Positions 34,180 to 43,695 of a stretch of 64,000 nt of DNA are shown one piece after another. The notes beneath the pieces were generated by a model. It saw only the letters and a program-made list of their open reading frames with translations. It was not told the DNA's origin and searched no databases. The translations under genes and the position numbers were made by a program. Source of the stretch: JAGNGI01 sp035448825 (GTDB lineage: Bacteria; Fidelibacterota; UBA2242); contig DAOTJS010000003.1 of NCBI GenBank assembly GCA_035448825.1, forward strand, positions 94,362-158,361. Reading direction: 5' to 3'. The first letter of the stretch is position 1, and every line of letters starts with the position of its first letter.

Positions 34180-35556
34180 ATGAATTCGCCGAAATCCAAT
34201 TACACCATCTTAATTGTCGAAGACAACCAATCTATGCGCGAAGGACTGCTGGCTTCCCTCCAGAAAGAAGGTTATACTGTGACCGTTGTAGCCGACGGAC
34301 AAGAAGCCTGGAGTTTGCTCCAGAACCAGCGATTCGACCTAATTATCACCGATATTAAAATGCCCGGTCTCGATGGCCTGACTCTTATGAAAAAGGTCAA
34401 AAACCTGGCACCGACGACCGACATTATCCTGATCACAGCTTTTCCAACGGTTGATATTGCTGTGGATGCTATGAAATGCGGCGCGCAGGATTTTATCACG
34501 AAACCATTTGCGCTGGCGGAATTACGGCAAAAAGTAGAGGCACTCTATCGGCGCAAGTTCGACAAAACCCAAGCCAGCCCGGGCGAGTCGGAATTCCAGG
34601 AATTGATTGGCAATTCACCCGCTATCCGACAGATTCGCCAGTTGATTGCTAAAATTGCGCCGGGCGATAGTCCGATTTTAATTACCGGCGAAAGCGGCGT
34701 AGGGAAGGAATTGGTCGCCCGACTCATTCATCGAACCAGCCGCCAGAAAAACGGACCGTTTCTCGCCGTCAACTGCGGGGCTTTAACTGAAACACTTCTG
34801 GAAAGCGAACTTTTTGGCCACGAAAAAGGCGCTTTCACCGGCGCTCATAAAACCCATATCGGAAAATTTGAACAAAGCAACGGTGGCACTCTCTTTCTCG
34901 ATGAAATCGGTGATATGTCCACCGCCTTGCAGGTCAAACTCCTGCGCGTGTTGCAAACCAAACAATTTCAGCGCGTCGGGGGCGAGAAGTTCATCACCAG
35001 CGACTTTCGGTTGATTTGCGCCACTAATAAAAACCTCGAACAAAAGATCAAAGACGGCGAATTTCGTTCAGACCTTTATTATCGCATCAATGTCATCCCT
35101 CTGACGATTCCACCTCTGCGCGAACGCCCCTCGGATATTCCGTTGCTTGTTGACTATCTGCTTCGGCTTAAAGCTGACCGGCTTGGTCGCCAAATACCAC
35201 GAATTGAGCCCAGCGTTATGGCTCGTCTAATGGCTTATTCCTGGCCGGGCAATGTGCGGGAATTGGAAAACTTCATCGAACGGGCTTTAGTATTTATCGA
35301 GGAAGACGTTTTCTCGGAAACGCTATTTAATTTCGGCGACCTGCCGGAAAATACTAGTTTATTGAACCAAACCGACGCGCCGGCGGCTCGTGACCTTACT
35401 GCCCAGGTTGGCAAAATCGAACGTGAAATGATTATTAAAGCCCTGCGCGATCAGCACGGTGTCAAGCAACGTGCCGCCGAACAATTGCGGATCAAGCCCA
35501 GCACTTTGTATTACAAATTGGACAAGTATGGTATTAAGCCTGAGGAATATGAATAA
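34180..35556 (+). CDS. sigma54-dependent response regulator, NtrC type
   Basis: 458 aa. Receiver domain at residues 1-125 with phosphoacceptor Asp58 in IITDIKMPGLDG and conserved Lys in ITKPFA. The AAA+ domain (about 140-380) has Walker A GESGVGKE, the sigma54 contact loop GAFTGA, Walker B GGTLFLDEIGDM and the arginine region. A Fis-type HTH ends the protein (KQRAAEQLRIKPSTLYYKLDKYG). It activates transcription by RNA polymerase with RpoN. Stop codon overlaps the next gene's start. Confidence 0.96.
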   Translation: MNSPKSNYTILIVEDNQSMREGLLASLQKEGYTVTVVADGQEAWSLLQNQRFDLIITDIKMPGLDGLTLMKKVKNLAPTTDIILITAFPTVDIAVDAMKCGAQDFITKPFALAELRQKVEALYRRKFDKTQASPGESEFQELIGNSPAIRQIRQLIAKIAPGDSPILITGESGVGKELVARLIHRTSRQKNGPFLAVNCGALTETLLESELFGHEKGAFTGAHKTHIGKFEQSNGGTLFLDEIGDMSTALQVKLLRVLQTKQFQRVGGEKFITSDFRLICATNKNLEQKIKDGEFRSDLYYRINVIPLTIPPLRERPSDIPLLVDYLLRLKADRLGRQIPRIEPSVMARLMAYSWPGNVRELENFIERALVFIEEDVFSETLFNFGDLPENTSLLNQTDAPAARDLTAQVGKIEREMIIKALRDQHGVKQRAAEQLRIKPSTLYYKLDKYGIKPEEYE

Positions 35557-36514
35557 AAATTTTACTTCAAGAATCGCAATTTGCGTGACATTGGCCCTAA
35601 TCCTACTGCTGGCGAAAAATATTCAATCAGCGTCCATAGACAGCCTGGCTTATTATCAGACGCAATATAACCAGCAATTAACCAAACTACACACGCTCGA
35701 AAAGAATTATAATAAACTCCTTAACGACATCAACGCTATTGATGCCCAAATAATCAAAATCAACAATGCCAGCAACCTCAATTGGAGCGACGAAAGGAAA
35801 CTTTCCCGCCTAACCGCTCGAAAGGCTGAAATCAATGGCAAGATGATCTCGGTTTATACCGAACTGGCCGATCAAAGGACAACTCTGAATATTACGTTTA
35901 ATCGCTATTATGATTTTCTTTCGAAAAGTATAGACTCGACTATCAACCAATATAGTCGCATGGGTGACTCGCGCCAGCGCCAAAATTTGAGTAAAACCCT
36001 GTTTGAATTAATTGACCGGCGCGGGCAATTACTGGCAAGCCAGCGCCAATTCAGCGATCAGAATGAATTCCCGTTACCGGAAAAGGAAGACCTGGTGGCA
36101 CTAATTGCCAAATACGATTTTAATGACGCGATTCGCCGGGATATTAGCCATATTCTTGACGCGAAAATCCGGCAGATTGATTTGATGATCGCTGCCGCCA
36201 GCACCGAGAAAGAATTACGCCAGAGACTTAATCAATTGAATCTGGAAATGAATGTCCTGGCTGGTGAATCTTATCCATATCAAGGTGGCGACTACGAGAA
36301 CTGGGGACCTTCTGCGACTTCGGGAAAAACTACCTATCGTGACCTGACCAGCAATGCGGCTCTTCCAACTACGACTCAGCCTGTGACCACCGCCGACTAT
36401 CTCCCTCTTTTTCAGAATATACCGACGAATGATTTGTCACTGTATATTTCCCAGCTCGACTCGCTCCGCCGGTATTACCAGAAACAATTACAGGAAATCA
36501 ACGGAAATAAGTAA
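35549..36514 (+). CDS. exported coiled-coil protein of unknown function
   Basis: About 321 aa starting at ATG 35549, which overlaps the regulator's last codons (8-bp overlap), so the two are translationally coupled. Signal peptide (residues ~6-26, ILLLAKNIQSAS). The mature part is almost wholly helical with coiled-coil heptads (NQQLTKLHTLEKNYNKLLND, ...), a short disordered Thr/Pro-rich region near 280 and a final helix. I do not recognise a family. Its position in a two-component operon suggests a periplasmic partner of the sensor or a target of the system. Confidence 0.65.
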   Translation: MNKNFTSRIAICVTLALILLLAKNIQSASIDSLAYYQTQYNQQLTKLHTLEKNYNKLLNDINAIDAQIIKINNASNLNWSDERKLSRLTARKAEINGKMISVYTELADQRTTLNITFNRYYDFLSKSIDSTINQYSRMGDSRQRQNLSKTLFELIDRRGQLLASQRQFSDQNEFPLPEKEDLVALIAKYDFNDAIRRDISHILDAKIRQIDLMIAAASTEKELRQRLNQLNLEMNVLAGESYPYQGGDYENWGPSATSGKTTYRDLTSNAALPTTTQPVTTADYLPLFQNIPTNDLSLYISQLDSLRRYYQKQLQEINGNK

Positions 36515-36525
36515 ATTGCCGTTGA

Positions 36526-37578
36526 ATGTTGGCGCTCTACTTTCGTAATCTTACACTAATCCTATTTATTGTCGTTCTGTTATTATCCGGATTACTCCAT
36601 GCCGATCAGAAGTTAAGTGGTTATTGCAAAACCGAAGCCGGAATGGAAACCAATATCCTCGAGTCAGACTCTACCTCCAGGAACAGTTTTACGACACCGG
36701 TCCTGGCTAACCTCCATTTTTACCTGAACAAACGACAATTGAGCTTCAATGTCAATACGACCGGCGGATTACTTGCCTATGATTATCGTCCCGAAAACAA
36801 AGCCACATTTAATATATCCGCCCGGGCCAATTATACGATCAGCCGTAAATTTTTTCTGGCTTCGACTGTCAGTTCTTTTCAAAAATGGTGGCTGGAACAG
36901 GATTACGCTTATCATAATTCCGACTGGCTCATCGGCGGAGGTTTGAGTTTTAATCGTTGGAACCCATCGCTATACCTCGTTCTATCCCAAAATTCATTCC
37001 GGCACAGAAATAGTCTCGATAATCACCAGATCGGCGGACTGGGGGAAATTTCCGAGCAAATCAATCCCAGCCTAACATTTTCGGCGCAAAGTGGCTATTT
37101 CCAAATTGATTATCCCCGTCGGCCGCTATTTTCCATCGGGAACTCCGTTTTGGATACTACAGCCCGGCAGAAAGATCAACTGCTTTTTGGTCAGATCGGA
37201 CTAGAACGTCGTCGCCAGGCTCTCAGCGGTGTGCGCTTGAAATTTATTAACGTCATCTCCAATAATGATTTCTCGGAATATTATGGTATCGGTCTGAATT
37301 ATTACCTATCCGGAAAAATCGGGCGCGGCTATTTCCAGGTCATCGCAGATGTTTTATTGAAAAAATATCGGGCGGATCTAAGCCAATATTTCCTTTATTA
37401 CAATCCCGATCCGGAGCAGAATATTCAGAATCAACTGCTCGTTGGCTGGGAATGGCCGTTCTGGAAGAATTTAGCCCTCACCGGTCGAGCCGCTGTTATG
37501 CGCAACGAAACCCATTACAGCGGCATATATTACAATAAATGGTTTGTTAGCGGTGGCTTGATCTACCGCAAAGACTAA
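36526..37578 (+). CDS. exported protein, probable outer-membrane beta-barrel
   Basis: 350 aa. Signal peptide LTLILFIVVLLLSGLLHADQ. The mature chain alternates hydrophobic and polar residues with many aromatic strand ends (FYLNKRQLSFNV, FLASTVSSFQKWWLEQDY, GRGYFQVIADVLL) and finishes with a strand close to the C terminus, as in outer-membrane barrels. No family recognised. It follows the coiled-coil gene by 11 bp, completing a four-gene unit kinase-regulator-coiled-coil-barrel. Confidence 0.65.
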   Translation: MLALYFRNLTLILFIVVLLLSGLLHADQKLSGYCKTEAGMETNILESDSTSRNSFTTPVLANLHFYLNKRQLSFNVNTTGGLLAYDYRPENKATFNISARANYTISRKFFLASTVSSFQKWWLEQDYAYHNSDWLIGGGLSFNRWNPSLYLVLSQNSFRHRNSLDNHQIGGLGEISEQINPSLTFSAQSGYFQIDYPRRPLFSIGNSVLDTTARQKDQLLFGQIGLERRRQALSGVRLKFINVISNNDFSEYYGIGLNYYLSGKIGRGYFQVIADVLLKKYRADLSQYFLYYNPDPEQNIQNQLLVGWEWPFWKNLALTGRAAVMRNETHYSGIYYNKWFVSGGLIYRKD

Positions 37579-37736
37579 GCACCTACTCAGTCTCAGATTT
37601 TCCACATTAGTCTCAGAAAGCTGATACTCTTATCATTATTAGTTCATTTTCCCCGTCGGAAGGTTTTGGAATGGTATTTGTCATAGATGAACTGTTGCTA
37701 TCAGACATTATGAAAAATAAAACATTTGAGGTGGTT

Positions 37737-38972
37737 ATGTTAAAAATCAGAATCATAGTCCTATCCGTGCTTTTCTTGCTTGCTCTAAATCGTTGTCCCG
37801 AGAAAATCACCGGCAATGATGTCTCCAGACCGCTACGCGAGCTGAGCGCTATCGAAAAAAAGGTGACCGAAGCCGACAATAATTTCGGCCTGAAATTATT
37901 CCGGCAAATTGCACAAACAGAAGGTAACAAAAATATTTTCATTTCACCGTTGAGTGTTTCGATGGCGCTCGGAATGGCTTACAATGGTGCCGACGGCGAG
38001 ACGCGCCGGGAAATGCATTCTATGCTGGAATTCGGCGACCTGACGGTCGAAGAAGTCAATCAGTCTTATCGTAGTTTGATGGATTTGCTTACGACTGCTG
38101 ATCCCAAAGTCACTTTCGAAATCGCCAATTCTATTTGGTATAGAACCGGATTTTCGGTACTGAGCGAGTTTTTACAATTAAATGCCAACTACTTCGACGC
38201 CGTTATCCGGGCGCTGGACTTCAGCCGGAGCGATGCGGCTGACATTATCAATGCCTGGGTAAATGAAAAAACGCACGAGAAAATCCCAACTATCGTAGAG
38301 TCGCCAATTGATCCAAGAATAGTGATGTATCTCATTAACGCGATTTATTTCAAAGGCACCTGGACTTATGAATTTGACCCCGAAAAAACTAAGGAAGCGA
38401 CCTTCTTTCTGGGCGACAATAGTCAAACAACTTGCAAAATGATGAGTCATAAAGCCCGCCATGGATATTTTGCCGACGATCAATTTCAGATAGCCGACTT
38501 GACTTACGGCGAAATCGGTTTTAGTATGACTGTGATTCTGCCAAATGAAGGAGTAAATGTTGATTCCATAGCAACAATAATGACCGCTGAAAGTTGGGCT
38601 GAATGGACGAGCCGTCTGGTTGAAACCGATCTCAATGTTTTTCTGCCTAAGTTTAAAACTGAATACGAGATTGGTTTAATTCCAGTTTTGCGAGCTCTGG
38701 GAATGATTCAGGCTTTTACTACCCAGGCTAATTTCACAAAAATTAATCCGGATGGTAACCTGCTTATCAGCGAAGTCAAACACAAGACTTTTGTAGATGT
38801 CAATGAAGAAGGCACCGAAGCCGCCGCGGTAACTGTGATAGGTTTTGGACGTACCTCGGCTGGACCACAGGAAATTTATTTCTTGGTTAACCGACCGTTT
38901 ATTTTCGTTTTGCGAGAGAACAATACCGGCACGATTCTGTTCGTCGGGAAAATCGTAAATCCAAATATCTGA
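37737..38972 (+). CDS. serpin (serine protease inhibitor family), exported
   Basis: 411 aa from ATG 37737, preceded by GAGGTGG at 5 bp; upstream ATGs in frame are less likely. Signal peptide IRIIVLSVLFLLALN, then Cys (NRC), which is a poor lipobox. The serpin fold is clear from NIFISPLSVSMALGMAYNGADGETRREM (in parts), NAIYFKGTW and the C-terminal NRPFIFVLRENNTGTILFVGKI. The hinge VNEEGTEAAAVTV has the small residues needed for inhibitory loop insertion. With the usual spacing from the hinge Gly, the scissile bond falls near GRTS, suggesting a trypsin-like or related target; this is an estimate. Possibly defends against foreign or own extracellular proteases. Confidence 0.92.
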   Translation: MLKIRIIVLSVLFLLALNRCPEKITGNDVSRPLRELSAIEKKVTEADNNFGLKLFRQIAQTEGNKNIFISPLSVSMALGMAYNGADGETRREMHSMLEFGDLTVEEVNQSYRSLMDLLTTADPKVTFEIANSIWYRTGFSVLSEFLQLNANYFDAVIRALDFSRSDAADIINAWVNEKTHEKIPTIVESPIDPRIVMYLINAIYFKGTWTYEFDPEKTKEATFFLGDNSQTTCKMMSHKARHGYFADDQFQIADLTYGEIGFSMTVILPNEGVNVDSIATIMTAESWAEWTSRLVETDLNVFLPKFKTEYEIGLIPVLRALGMIQAFTTQANFTKINPDGNLLISEVKHKTFVDVNEEGTEAAAVTVIGFGRTSAGPQEIYFLVNRPFIFVLRENNTGTILFVGKIVNPNI

Positions 38973-38982
38973 AGGAGCAAAT

Positions 38983-40770
38983 ATGCAAATCACTCGAATT
39001 TTTAAATGGACAATGGGTCTATTTTTACTGGCCGGGATAGGAAAAGCAACGGTTCCCGTTCCGGTCACTCGCCAGCCTGCGATTCCGTATTTGATGGAGC
39101 CGATAGGTTTCCGCACGATGCAAATGGCGATTTTTGCGCCGGAAGTCAGCGGTATGTTGCCGGATAAGTTCAGCGATTTGAGCTGGAATCCAGCCTATAT
39201 TCTGCGTGAAAAACAAAGGACATTTTATATTGATTTCAATCTCCAAAACAATATCGAATATTCCTTTAGTCCCCTTTCGACTGGCATCCTGAGCGAGAGT
39301 TCTTACCTCGCACCTTCCTGGTACAATAATACCATCGTTCAGAGTATCAACATCGCGCCGCTTTATAATTTAGCGCTAATCCTACCGCTCGGTCAGCGGA
39401 TGACTCTGGGTATCGTCAATCGTTCAGTCTTCGACTATGGCCCTTACCGGAACTCGATCTGGTGGACGAGCGGCGGTTGGTTCGATAAAGCCATCGCATC
39501 TAACTCTACCATTCGATATGCCAATTTTGAACCACAACGTCTCGAAACCGACGAAAACCAGCAGACAGTCATTGCCAACCAGTCCGAAATCACTCTCGGC
39601 TACCGGCTTTCGACTAAAACCGATCTCGGCTTGCACCTGGGCCATTATATTTTTCACCGCGACGGTTACCTATTAGATTCGCAATGGGCAACTCATCCGC
39701 ATTCCTCATACGGAATTCTGAACGACGAAGATCTGGAAATTAACGGCCGCCATTATGATTTAGGTGCCGGTTTTTTGCACCATCCTAATGAAAAAACAAC
39801 CTACGGGATTAGCGTCGGAGCATTTTTCGGTTCCGGCAAAGAATCTGAAATTGCACAGGACACCTCGGACTCGTTCTCGGAAACGGCTACCAACACCGCT
39901 TATTATAGCCTTAGTGAACACACTATGAATACCGATTTTACCTATAAAACTTCTGGATTAAAACCGTACCTAACCCTGATTTTGGAAAAGAAATTAAATA
40001 AAAATCTTGTTCTACGCTCCTTTTTTTCATTGACCAGTAAAAATCAGGACGTTACTACTCGATACACTACCGACGATACCACTTTCAGCGACCTAACCTA
40101 CAATCACTGGATTACCGATACTACTTATGCTTTCCGACGTTGTACGGCTAATAGTGCCGCGGAATTCAATCTGAGCGGTTCCGGTGAAGAGGCAATCAAT
40201 CAATGGAAATTTATGACTGCGCTGATTTATACTCTCGAAAATGATTGGGCGCTTTTCGGTGGAGTGCAGATTTCACGAAAATGGTCGCAGATAGATTTCG
40301 ACGAAAGATCGAATTACTACTCCAATTCCTTCACCGAGTATTCGCTTTATAATGCCAGCACTTACCGAAATCTAAACACTTACACCAAAAAATATTCCTA
40401 CTCGCAGGAAACCAAAGCCTGGAATTTGATTGTGCCGATTGGAGTCAAAGCCCATATTGCTAAAGGATTCTTTGCTTTACTCGGAACGGATATTAATCTT
40501 ACTCTGTACGAGGAAAAAAGTCACGGCGATCTACTTTATCCGAATATCGTTTCGAAATATTGGATAAATGATGCTCTAGCCGCTGACGATCCGGAAACTA
40601 ATCGCTACGAAAAATATGACTCCAATCCGCCCAAAACTCTTACCCGCACCAATGCCGTCCGCTTTGGGATGGTTTATGAGCATTCATCTGGCGCAAAGCT
40701 TTTCATTCGCTCCGGTGGCGATATTATGAATACCGATGGCTGGACGCTGGGATTCGAGATGAGCTGGTGA
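38983..40770 (+). CDS. exported outer-membrane barrel-like protein of unknown function
   Basis: 595 aa. Signal peptide (FKWTMGLFLLAGIGKATVP). The mature protein begins with a DLSWNPAYILRE segment reminiscent of barrel proteins with an N-terminal plug and continues as repeated amphipathic strands rich in Tyr, Trp and Ser, ending NTDGWTLGFEMSW with a terminal aromatic, the usual barrel-assembly signal. AAGGAG precedes the ATG by about 7 bp. It is 10 bp from the serpin gene. Confidence 0.65.
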   Translation: MQITRIFKWTMGLFLLAGIGKATVPVPVTRQPAIPYLMEPIGFRTMQMAIFAPEVSGMLPDKFSDLSWNPAYILREKQRTFYIDFNLQNNIEYSFSPLSTGILSESSYLAPSWYNNTIVQSINIAPLYNLALILPLGQRMTLGIVNRSVFDYGPYRNSIWWTSGGWFDKAIASNSTIRYANFEPQRLETDENQQTVIANQSEITLGYRLSTKTDLGLHLGHYIFHRDGYLLDSQWATHPHSSYGILNDEDLEINGRHYDLGAGFLHHPNEKTTYGISVGAFFGSGKESEIAQDTSDSFSETATNTAYYSLSEHTMNTDFTYKTSGLKPYLTLILEKKLNKNLVLRSFFSLTSKNQDVTTRYTTDDTTFSDLTYNHWITDTTYAFRRCTANSAAEFNLSGSGEEAINQWKFMTALIYTLENDWALFGGVQISRKWSQIDFDERSNYYSNSFTEYSLYNASTYRNLNTYTKKYSYSQETKAWNLIVPIGVKAHIAKGFFALLGTDINLTLYEEKSHGDLLYPNIVSKYWINDALAADDPETNRYEKYDSNPPKTLTRTNAVRFGMVYEHSSGAKLFIRSGGDIMNTDGWTLGFEMSW

Positions 40771-40827
40771 TCTTGACAATGAATTTTCAGGGCACTAAAG
40801 TAGTAGAGAGAGTAATCGGGGCGTAAT

Positions 40828-41042
40828 ATGAAAAAAAAGTTGCCATCGGGCTGATTCTGCTAACAAATGTGTTATTCTGCCAGGAAAAAGGTTGGCTAAC
40901 TGCGGTTGTTCAGCACGACACCGTTACAATCAGTCATATCCAGACCGAACGGAATTGCGCGGCGCGCTTTGTTTTAGAAGCTGAAATTGCTGGCACTGAT
41001 ATTTTAGTCATCGAACGAGATACTTCTAATACTTCCGCCTAA
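40828..41042 (+). pseudogene. small exported protein gene with a one-base frameshift in A8
   Basis: From ATG 40828 the frame closes after 8 codons because of an A8 run (40831-40838). Adding one A (or removing two) opens a ~71-aa frame: MKKK then VAIGLILLTNVLFC (signal peptide), QEKGWLTAVVQHDTVTISHI, NCAARFVLEAEI and TDILVIERDTSNTSA, ending at 41042. The pattern NC..RF...EI.GTDI.VIERDT resembles the core of small exported proteins with two or more cysteines; the codons just past the stop read SFDIN, so the end may also be decayed. Alternatives: sequencing error, or transcript slippage on the A run. Confidence 0.55.
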
Positions 41043-41107
41043 AGTTTCGATATTAATCGAAACTCTTTTACCTTTTATCAAATTTTCCGTAAACTCAATT
41101 CGATTTT

Positions 41108-41986
41108 ATGTTTAAGCTGATTTTAAAGATTGTTTTATTCATAATTTTGATTCCGGTAGTAATTCTCGTTGGATTATATATTGCGGCGCCGGACGGTTCG
41201 GAATTTGTCCGTAAAAATCCAGAAACCACCGCCTTGATTCGCCAGCGTACGGCCGAGTATCAGAAAGCCGGTAAAAAAGTTCCACTTCAATGGCAGTGGG
41301 TTCCTCTTAGTAAAATTTCACCGAATATTATTCACGCCGTAATTCTGGCTGAAGACGCTCGATTTTATGAGCATATTGGTTTCGACGTAGAAGCCATCAA
41401 ATTTGCACTCGAAAAAAATATTAAGCGCAAAAAAAATGCGGTTGGCGGTTCGACGATCACCCAGCAATTAGCAAAAAATTTGTACCTTTCGACTAAAAAG
41501 TCTATCCCCCGAAAAGTTCAGGAGCTGATTATTGCCTTTAAAATGGAACGTCGTCTATCCAAACGGCGTATTCTCGAGTTATACCTGAATGTCATCGAAT
41601 TTGGGCACGGAATTTACGGCGTGGAAGCCGCCTGCCAGCACTATTTCGGCAAATCGGCGGCTGATGTCAGCATTGATGAAGCCAGTCGTTTGATTGCAAT
41701 TATGCCCAGTCCCCGTCGCCATTCGCCCTATGATAAATCCAACTTTACCGAACGACGGCGTAAAAGGCTATTGAATTGGCTACATAAAACTGGTCACATT
41801 GACTCGCTCAATTATGTCATCCTCTATGAAGGCAAAGCAGACAATCTGCTGGATTTGGTTGATTCTACCGGAATAGATCAATTTATGCAGGAAAATATAG
41901 ATGATTCTTTAAAATCTGATTTAGAAAACGTATCTCGATTTCTCCCTCTCGAAGGCAAAATTGAACAAAGCGATACTATAAAATAA
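41108..41986 (+). CDS. mtgA: monofunctional peptidoglycan glycosyltransferase
   Basis: 292 aa, family GT51 without a penicillin-binding domain. One N-terminal membrane helix (ILKIVLFIILIPVVILVGLYI). Motif 1 AEDARFYEHIGFD contains the catalytic Glu; motif 2 GGSTITQQLAKNLYL, motif 3 KVQELIIAFKMERRLSKRRILELYLN (in parts) and motif 4 IYGVEAACQHYFGK follow. It polymerises lipid II into glycan strands in the periplasm. The C-terminal ~60 residues are an unassigned acidic tail. Confidence 0.93.
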   Translation: MFKLILKIVLFIILIPVVILVGLYIAAPDGSEFVRKNPETTALIRQRTAEYQKAGKKVPLQWQWVPLSKISPNIIHAVILAEDARFYEHIGFDVEAIKFALEKNIKRKKNAVGGSTITQQLAKNLYLSTKKSIPRKVQELIIAFKMERRLSKRRILELYLNVIEFGHGIYGVEAACQHYFGKSAADVSIDEASRLIAIMPSPRRHSPYDKSNFTERRRKRLLNWLHKTGHIDSLNYVILYEGKADNLLDLVDSTGIDQFMQENIDDSLKSDLENVSRFLPLEGKIEQSDTIK

Positions 41987-42323
41987 TACTGACAATCACT
42001 ACTGTCCCGTTAAGAAAGTTAGCAAGGGATATTTCTGGTTGAAAATCAAACAATTAGAGAATGTTGAACGGTTTTTCGATTTGGACTTCTAAGTTCTATT
42101 TGATTAAAAATTTTATCCTATTGAAGAGTTGATACCATTCGAATCAAGAATGGACAGTATTTCCTCAAATAAACGATTTTTTGCCCAATTATCCTATCGG
42201 GTGAATTACTGTCCGCCGTCAGGTAAGTTTCGAGATATAGACTCTTGTCCTAAATCGCGGAAAGCGAAACTATATCACATAAGAGTCAACAACGGTTCGA
42301 TTAAGTGACTGAAATATCTTATA
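41987..42323. other. intergenic region, no gene recognised
   Basis: A/T-rich. Inverted repeats AGTTTCG (42226-42232)/CGAAACT (42266-42272) and GACTCTT (42241-42247)/AAGAGTC (42282-42288) interleave and could form alternative hairpins at the 3' end of the citrate synthase transcript. No T run follows, so termination is uncertain. Confidence 0.4.
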
Positions 42324-43676
42324 TCAGCCTCTTTCCGCCATATAAATGTACTCACGTTCCGGAGTAACATTTTTATACGCTGGTCGAATAATGCGACGTG
42401 ACTGTGGATTGAGTTCTTCCAGACGGTGGGCGCACCAGCCAGCCAGTCGGCTGACGGCAAAAATCGGGGTGTATAGTTCCGGCTGAATTCCGATACAAGA
42501 ATAGACGAATCCCGAGTAAAAGTCAACATTAGCGCAGACGATCTTAGATTTCTCACGTCCCTTGAAATCGGCGAAAACCTGAGGCGCAATTTCTTCGACT
42601 AAATTATAGAGGTGGAATTCTTCGAGACGATTTTTCTCCGTAGCCAGTTCCGCGGCTTTGCTTTTCAAAATCTTCACTCGCGGATCGGAAAGAGTATAAA
42701 CGGCATGCCCAAATCCATAGATTTTGCCGTTGCGATCCCCGATTTCTTTTTTCAATATCTTCATCAGATAATCAGCAACTGCATTCCGGTCATCCCAGTT
42801 TTTCAAATTTTTCTTAATATCGGTCATCATTTCCATCACCTTACGATTTGCGCCGCCGTGATAAGGTCCCTTCAGCGAACCAATAGCCGCCGCAATTGCC
42901 GAGTAGGTATCGGTTCCGGTCGAACTAGTTACTCGCAAGGTAAAGGTCGAGTTGTTGCCACCACCGTGTTCGGCGTGGGTCACTAAAGCTAAATCGAGCA
43001 TATCCGCTTCCAATTTGGTATAGCGATCACCTTTAAGCATATACAAGAAATTCTCGGCTATGCTTAATTCTTTGTGCGGGTGACGAATAGATAAGGTTTT
43101 TTGTTGATAGGTATGCCGGTAAGCATTATACGAATGAGCCACTATAGTCGGGAATTTGGCGATTAAGCTTAACGATTGACTTATAAGATTTTCTTCACTG
43201 CGATCCTCCGGTTGAGGATCATCGGTATACAGGGCCAGAACCGCTCGGGCGAGCATATTCATCATATCACTACTGACCAAATTAAGTAGCATTTGGTTGG
43301 TAAAATTTTCTGGCAATTCGCGCTGTTGGGCTAAGTAATCGGAAAAATATTGCAATTCGGAATGATTCGGAAGTTCGCCTGCCAGAAGCAGATAACAGAT
43401 TTCTTCAAAACCGTGCCGATTTTCAGCCTGAAAACCTTTGACCAGATCATCCAGTTGATAGCCACGATAGAGCAATTGCCCCTCGATAGGAATTATCTGA
43501 CCATTTTCGGAACGATAACCAACTACATCTCCGATGCGGGTTAGCCCAACCAGTACTCCGGTATGATCTTCGTTACGCAGACCTCTTTTGACATTATATT
43601 TTACATATAATTCCGGATCAATTTGACTGGCTTTTTGCATTTTTTGACAAATGGATTGTAACATCGAATTTGACAT
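42324..43676 (-). CDS. gltA: citrate synthase
   Basis: 450 aa. Condenses oxaloacetate and acetyl-CoA. Catalytic residues are in THAEHGGGNNSTF, GFGHAVYTLSDPR and the Asp of NVDFYSGFVYSC; GPYHGGANRKVMEMM is also diagnostic. Closer to the form found in anaerobes and FCB bacteria (TGVLVGLTRIGDVVGY near the N terminus) than to the E. coli NADH-sensitive type. It is the last gene of the long minus-strand run, 20 bp after icd. Confidence 0.95.
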   Translation of the reverse strand: MSNSMLQSICQKMQKASQIDPELYVKYNVKRGLRNEDHTGVLVGLTRIGDVVGYRSENGQIIPIEGQLLYRGYQLDDLVKGFQAENRHGFEEICYLLLAGELPNHSELQYFSDYLAQQRELPENFTNQMLLNLVSSDMMNMLARAVLALYTDDPQPEDRSEENLISQSLSLIAKFPTIVAHSYNAYRHTYQQKTLSIRHPHKELSIAENFLYMLKGDRYTKLEADMLDLALVTHAEHGGGNNSTFTLRVTSSTGTDTYSAIAAAIGSLKGPYHGGANRKVMEMMTDIKKNLKNWDDRNAVADYLMKILKKEIGDRNGKIYGFGHAVYTLSDPRVKILKSKAAELATEKNRLEEFHLYNLVEEIAPQVFADFKGREKSKIVCANVDFYSGFVYSCIGIQPELYTPIFAVSRLAGWCAHRLEELNPQSRRIIRPAYKNVTPEREYIYMAERG

Positions 43677-43695
43677 ATAAATTTCCTTCTATTTG

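Noticed and set aside
35459..35548. 90-bp upstream extension of the coiled-coil protein gene
   Set aside because: It overlaps the helix-turn-helix coding region of the regulator and shows no signal peptide at its start; ATG 35549 does.
37671..37736. 22-residue N-terminal extension of the serpin
   Set aside because: ATG 37737 has GAGGTGG at the right distance and begins a signal peptide; the extension would bury it.
41995..42040. Possible insertion-sequence end (CTGTCCCGTTAAGAAAG)
   Set aside because: No matching inverted copy, target duplication or transposase fragment is visible in the gap.
42275..42589. Minus-strand 104-aa frame at the end of gltA
   Set aside because: Overlaps the citrate synthase coding end in another frame and has no recognisable features.
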